Below, piece after piece: positions 14,763 through 15,959 of a stretch of 15,959 nucleotides of DNA. The first letter of the stretch is position 1. Each line of letters opens with the position of its first letter. Source of the DNA: CAZIOH01 sp964540815 (lineage in GTDB: Bacteria > Myxococcota_A > Polyangia > Fen-1088); NCBI GenBank assembly GCA_964540815.1, contig CAZIOH010000122.1, forward strand, positions 1-15,959. The letters run 5' to 3'. The notes below the pieces were generated by a model. It was not told where the DNA came from. It was given only the letters and a program-made list of their open reading frames with translations, and ran no database searches. Position numbers and translations under genes: made by a program.

Positions 14763-15847
14763 CCGGCCGCGCGCTGGTGATCCAGGGCGCGCTGGCGCTG
14801 GCCGGGCTGTCGGTGGCGTTTGCCACCTGGCAGCGCGAGCCCGAGCGCGCCGAGGGCGAGGCGATCATCGTCGATGCCACCAAGAACGAGCTCGGCCACG
14901 TGCACTTCGAGGACGACAACAGCGCGCTCGATCTCGAGCGCCGCAGCGAGGGCGGGGATTCGGCGGTCTGGTTGCACCTGGTCGACAAGACCCCCGCGCC
15001 CCCCAAGGCCCCGACGCCGCCAAAGTCCTCCGCGGCCACCCCGCCCCCGGCGCCGCCGGTGGCGGCCAAGCCGCGTCCGCCGCGCGACCTGCGGGGCGAC
15101 GAGCCGGCGGTGCGCGCCTTCGAGCAGTTCGCGCCCTTCCGCTCTCCCCGCGCCTTCGGGACGCTCGACGCCGCCAAGCTCAAGGAGCTCGGGCTCGACA
15201 CCCCGAGGCGCAAGCTGCAAGTCACTGCCCGAGGGCAGAGCCACGACTTCGTGATCGGCTCGCCGGCGGTCGGAACCGGCGAGAACTACCTGCGCGACGT
15301 CAAGGACGGACGCGTCTACCTCATGCCGCGCGCGATGCTCACCGATCTGCAGGGAGCGGGCTATCGCCTGGTCGACCGAAAGCTCCACGCGTTCAAGCTG
15401 GGCGACGTCAACCGCCTGACCATCACCGCCGGCGGCAAGTCGCGCGAGCTGCTGCTCAGCAATGGCCAGAGCCCGGGCGCCTACAAGCTCGCCTCGCCGG
15501 GCACGCCCGACAAGCCCGACGAGCAGGCCCGCACCTGGCACGACAAGATCTGGCGCCTCTACCCGATGGAGTTGCTCGGAAAGGGCGAGGAACCGGCGGG
15601 CGGAGCTCCGAAGATCGCCGCGCGGGTCGAATACTTCGACGGACGCAAGTCGGTGGGCTGGGTGGAGCTCGCCCGCCTCGATTCCCCCCCCAAGCAAGCC
15701 CCCCTCACCAACTCCCCCAGTGCCAAGGTGGACAAGGGGGACAGCGTGGAATGGTACGCCCGCTCCGAGCACACCGCCGGCTGGATCCGCCTCGCCAACG
15801 ATCCCACCCCCATCGCCGACACCGAAAAAGTCGCCTCCGGCTCCTGA
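14759..15847 (+). CDS. DUF4340 membrane-anchored protein
   Basis: A 362-residue protein with an N-terminal hydrophobic anchor (RALVIQGALALAGLSVAFATW, residues 4-24) and a soluble part probably in the periplasm. A Pro/Ala/Lys-rich segment (79-108) interrupts the first third. DUF4340 features are FGTLDAAKLKELGLDTPRR (133-151), the following beta-strands (KLQVTARGQSHDFVIG, 152-167) and YLRDVKDGRVYLM (177-189). DUF4340 genes commonly sit beside GldG-like genes, and here the GTG overlaps the GldG-like stop by four bases (GTGA). No strong ribosome site is visible, in keeping with coupling; GTG 14777 is an alternative. Last gene of the operon, so probably a subunit or substrate-binding partner of the transporter. 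The exact function is not known. Confidence 0.88.
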   Translation: MTGRALVIQGALALAGLSVAFATWQREPERAEGEAIIVDATKNELGHVHFEDDNSALDLERRSEGGDSAVWLHLVDKTPAPPKAPTPPKSSAATPPPAPPVAAKPRPPRDLRGDEPAVRAFEQFAPFRSPRAFGTLDAAKLKELGLDTPRRKLQVTARGQSHDFVIGSPAVGTGENYLRDVKDGRVYLMPRAMLTDLQGAGYRLVDRKLHAFKLGDVNRLTITAGGKSRELLLSNGQSPGAYKLASPGTPDKPDEQARTWHDKIWRLYPMELLGKGEEPAGGAPKIAARVEYFDGRKSVGWVELARLDSPPKQAPLTNSPSAKVDKGDSVEWYARSEHTAGWIRLANDPTPIADTEKVASGS

Positions 15848-15909
15848 CCGCTCTCCGAAGTTCCTCCTGCCCCGCTCGAGTGAAGTGGGCCCCTCTCCCT
15901 CGTATGGAT

Positions 15910-15944
15910 CGGGGACGTGGCTCGCTGCCGCTCGCACGTCCCCG
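15910..15944 (+). terminator. Terminator-like hairpin after the ABC operon
   Basis: CGGGGACGTG pairs perfectly over 10 bases with CACGTCCCCG across a 15-base loop, 62 bases past the DUF4340 stop. No T-run follows and the loop is long, so termination is plausible but not certain. No other gene is seen in the last 112 bases of the window. Confidence 0.45.
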
Positions 15945-15959
15945 CGCCCCTCTCGCTCC

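Overview
The window is high-GC bacterial chromosomal DNA, most likely from a myxobacterium (Myxococcota, Polyangia-like) or a close relative. This rests on Tat-exported DUF1552 proteins, lipoproteins with very long Gly/Ala/Ser linkers followed by cysteine-rich domains, an SprT-DUF2786 protein, and a four-gene Gld-type ABC cluster outside Bacteroidetes. The taxonomic call is inference; no rRNA or tRNA gene is present. Genes are tightly packed, nothing looks recently transferred, and no insertion sequence or CRISPR array was seen.

Left region (1-4494): a probable cell-envelope module. A truncated, leftward DUF1552-like protein with a Tat signal diverges from a rightward set of three genes. These encode a 530-residue lipoprotein with about seven degenerate cysteine modules, a 333-residue lipoprotein with an internally duplicated cysteine domain, and a complete 478-residue DUF1552 protein. 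The lipoprotein genes are 4 bases apart. A 13-bp tandem repeat lies just before the DUF1552 start. All four products carry export signals, so they probably act together outside the cytoplasmic membrane; the biochemical role is unknown.

Middle region (4468-10806): a terminator-like hairpin separates the DUF1552 gene from a convergent ATP-grasp ligase of the D-Ala-D-Ala ligase type. Rightward prfC (release factor 3) follows. Converging on it is a leftward purF - gamma-class carbonic anhydrase - SprT/DUF2786 operon with gaps of 11 and 9 bases. PurF has all catalytic and Fe-S cysteines and an extra low-complexity segment made by a 12-bp tandem repeat.

Right region (10847-15959): a divergent intergenic region with a palindrome and a good sigma70-like promoter leads into four overlapping rightward genes: ABC ATPase (GldA-like), ABC-2 permease (GldF-like), GldG-like auxiliary membrane protein with an unusual multi-TM N-terminus, and a DUF4340 membrane-anchored protein. 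They form one translationally coupled transporter operon, followed by a second terminator-like hairpin. The GldG-like gene also carries a 12-bp coding tandem repeat.

Most unusual points: the DUF1552/cysteine-lipoprotein module, the SprT-DUF2786 fusion lacking SprT's zinc ribbon, the repeat-built insert between PurF's Fe-S ligands, and prfC and the ABC ATPase gene both appearing nearly leaderless.
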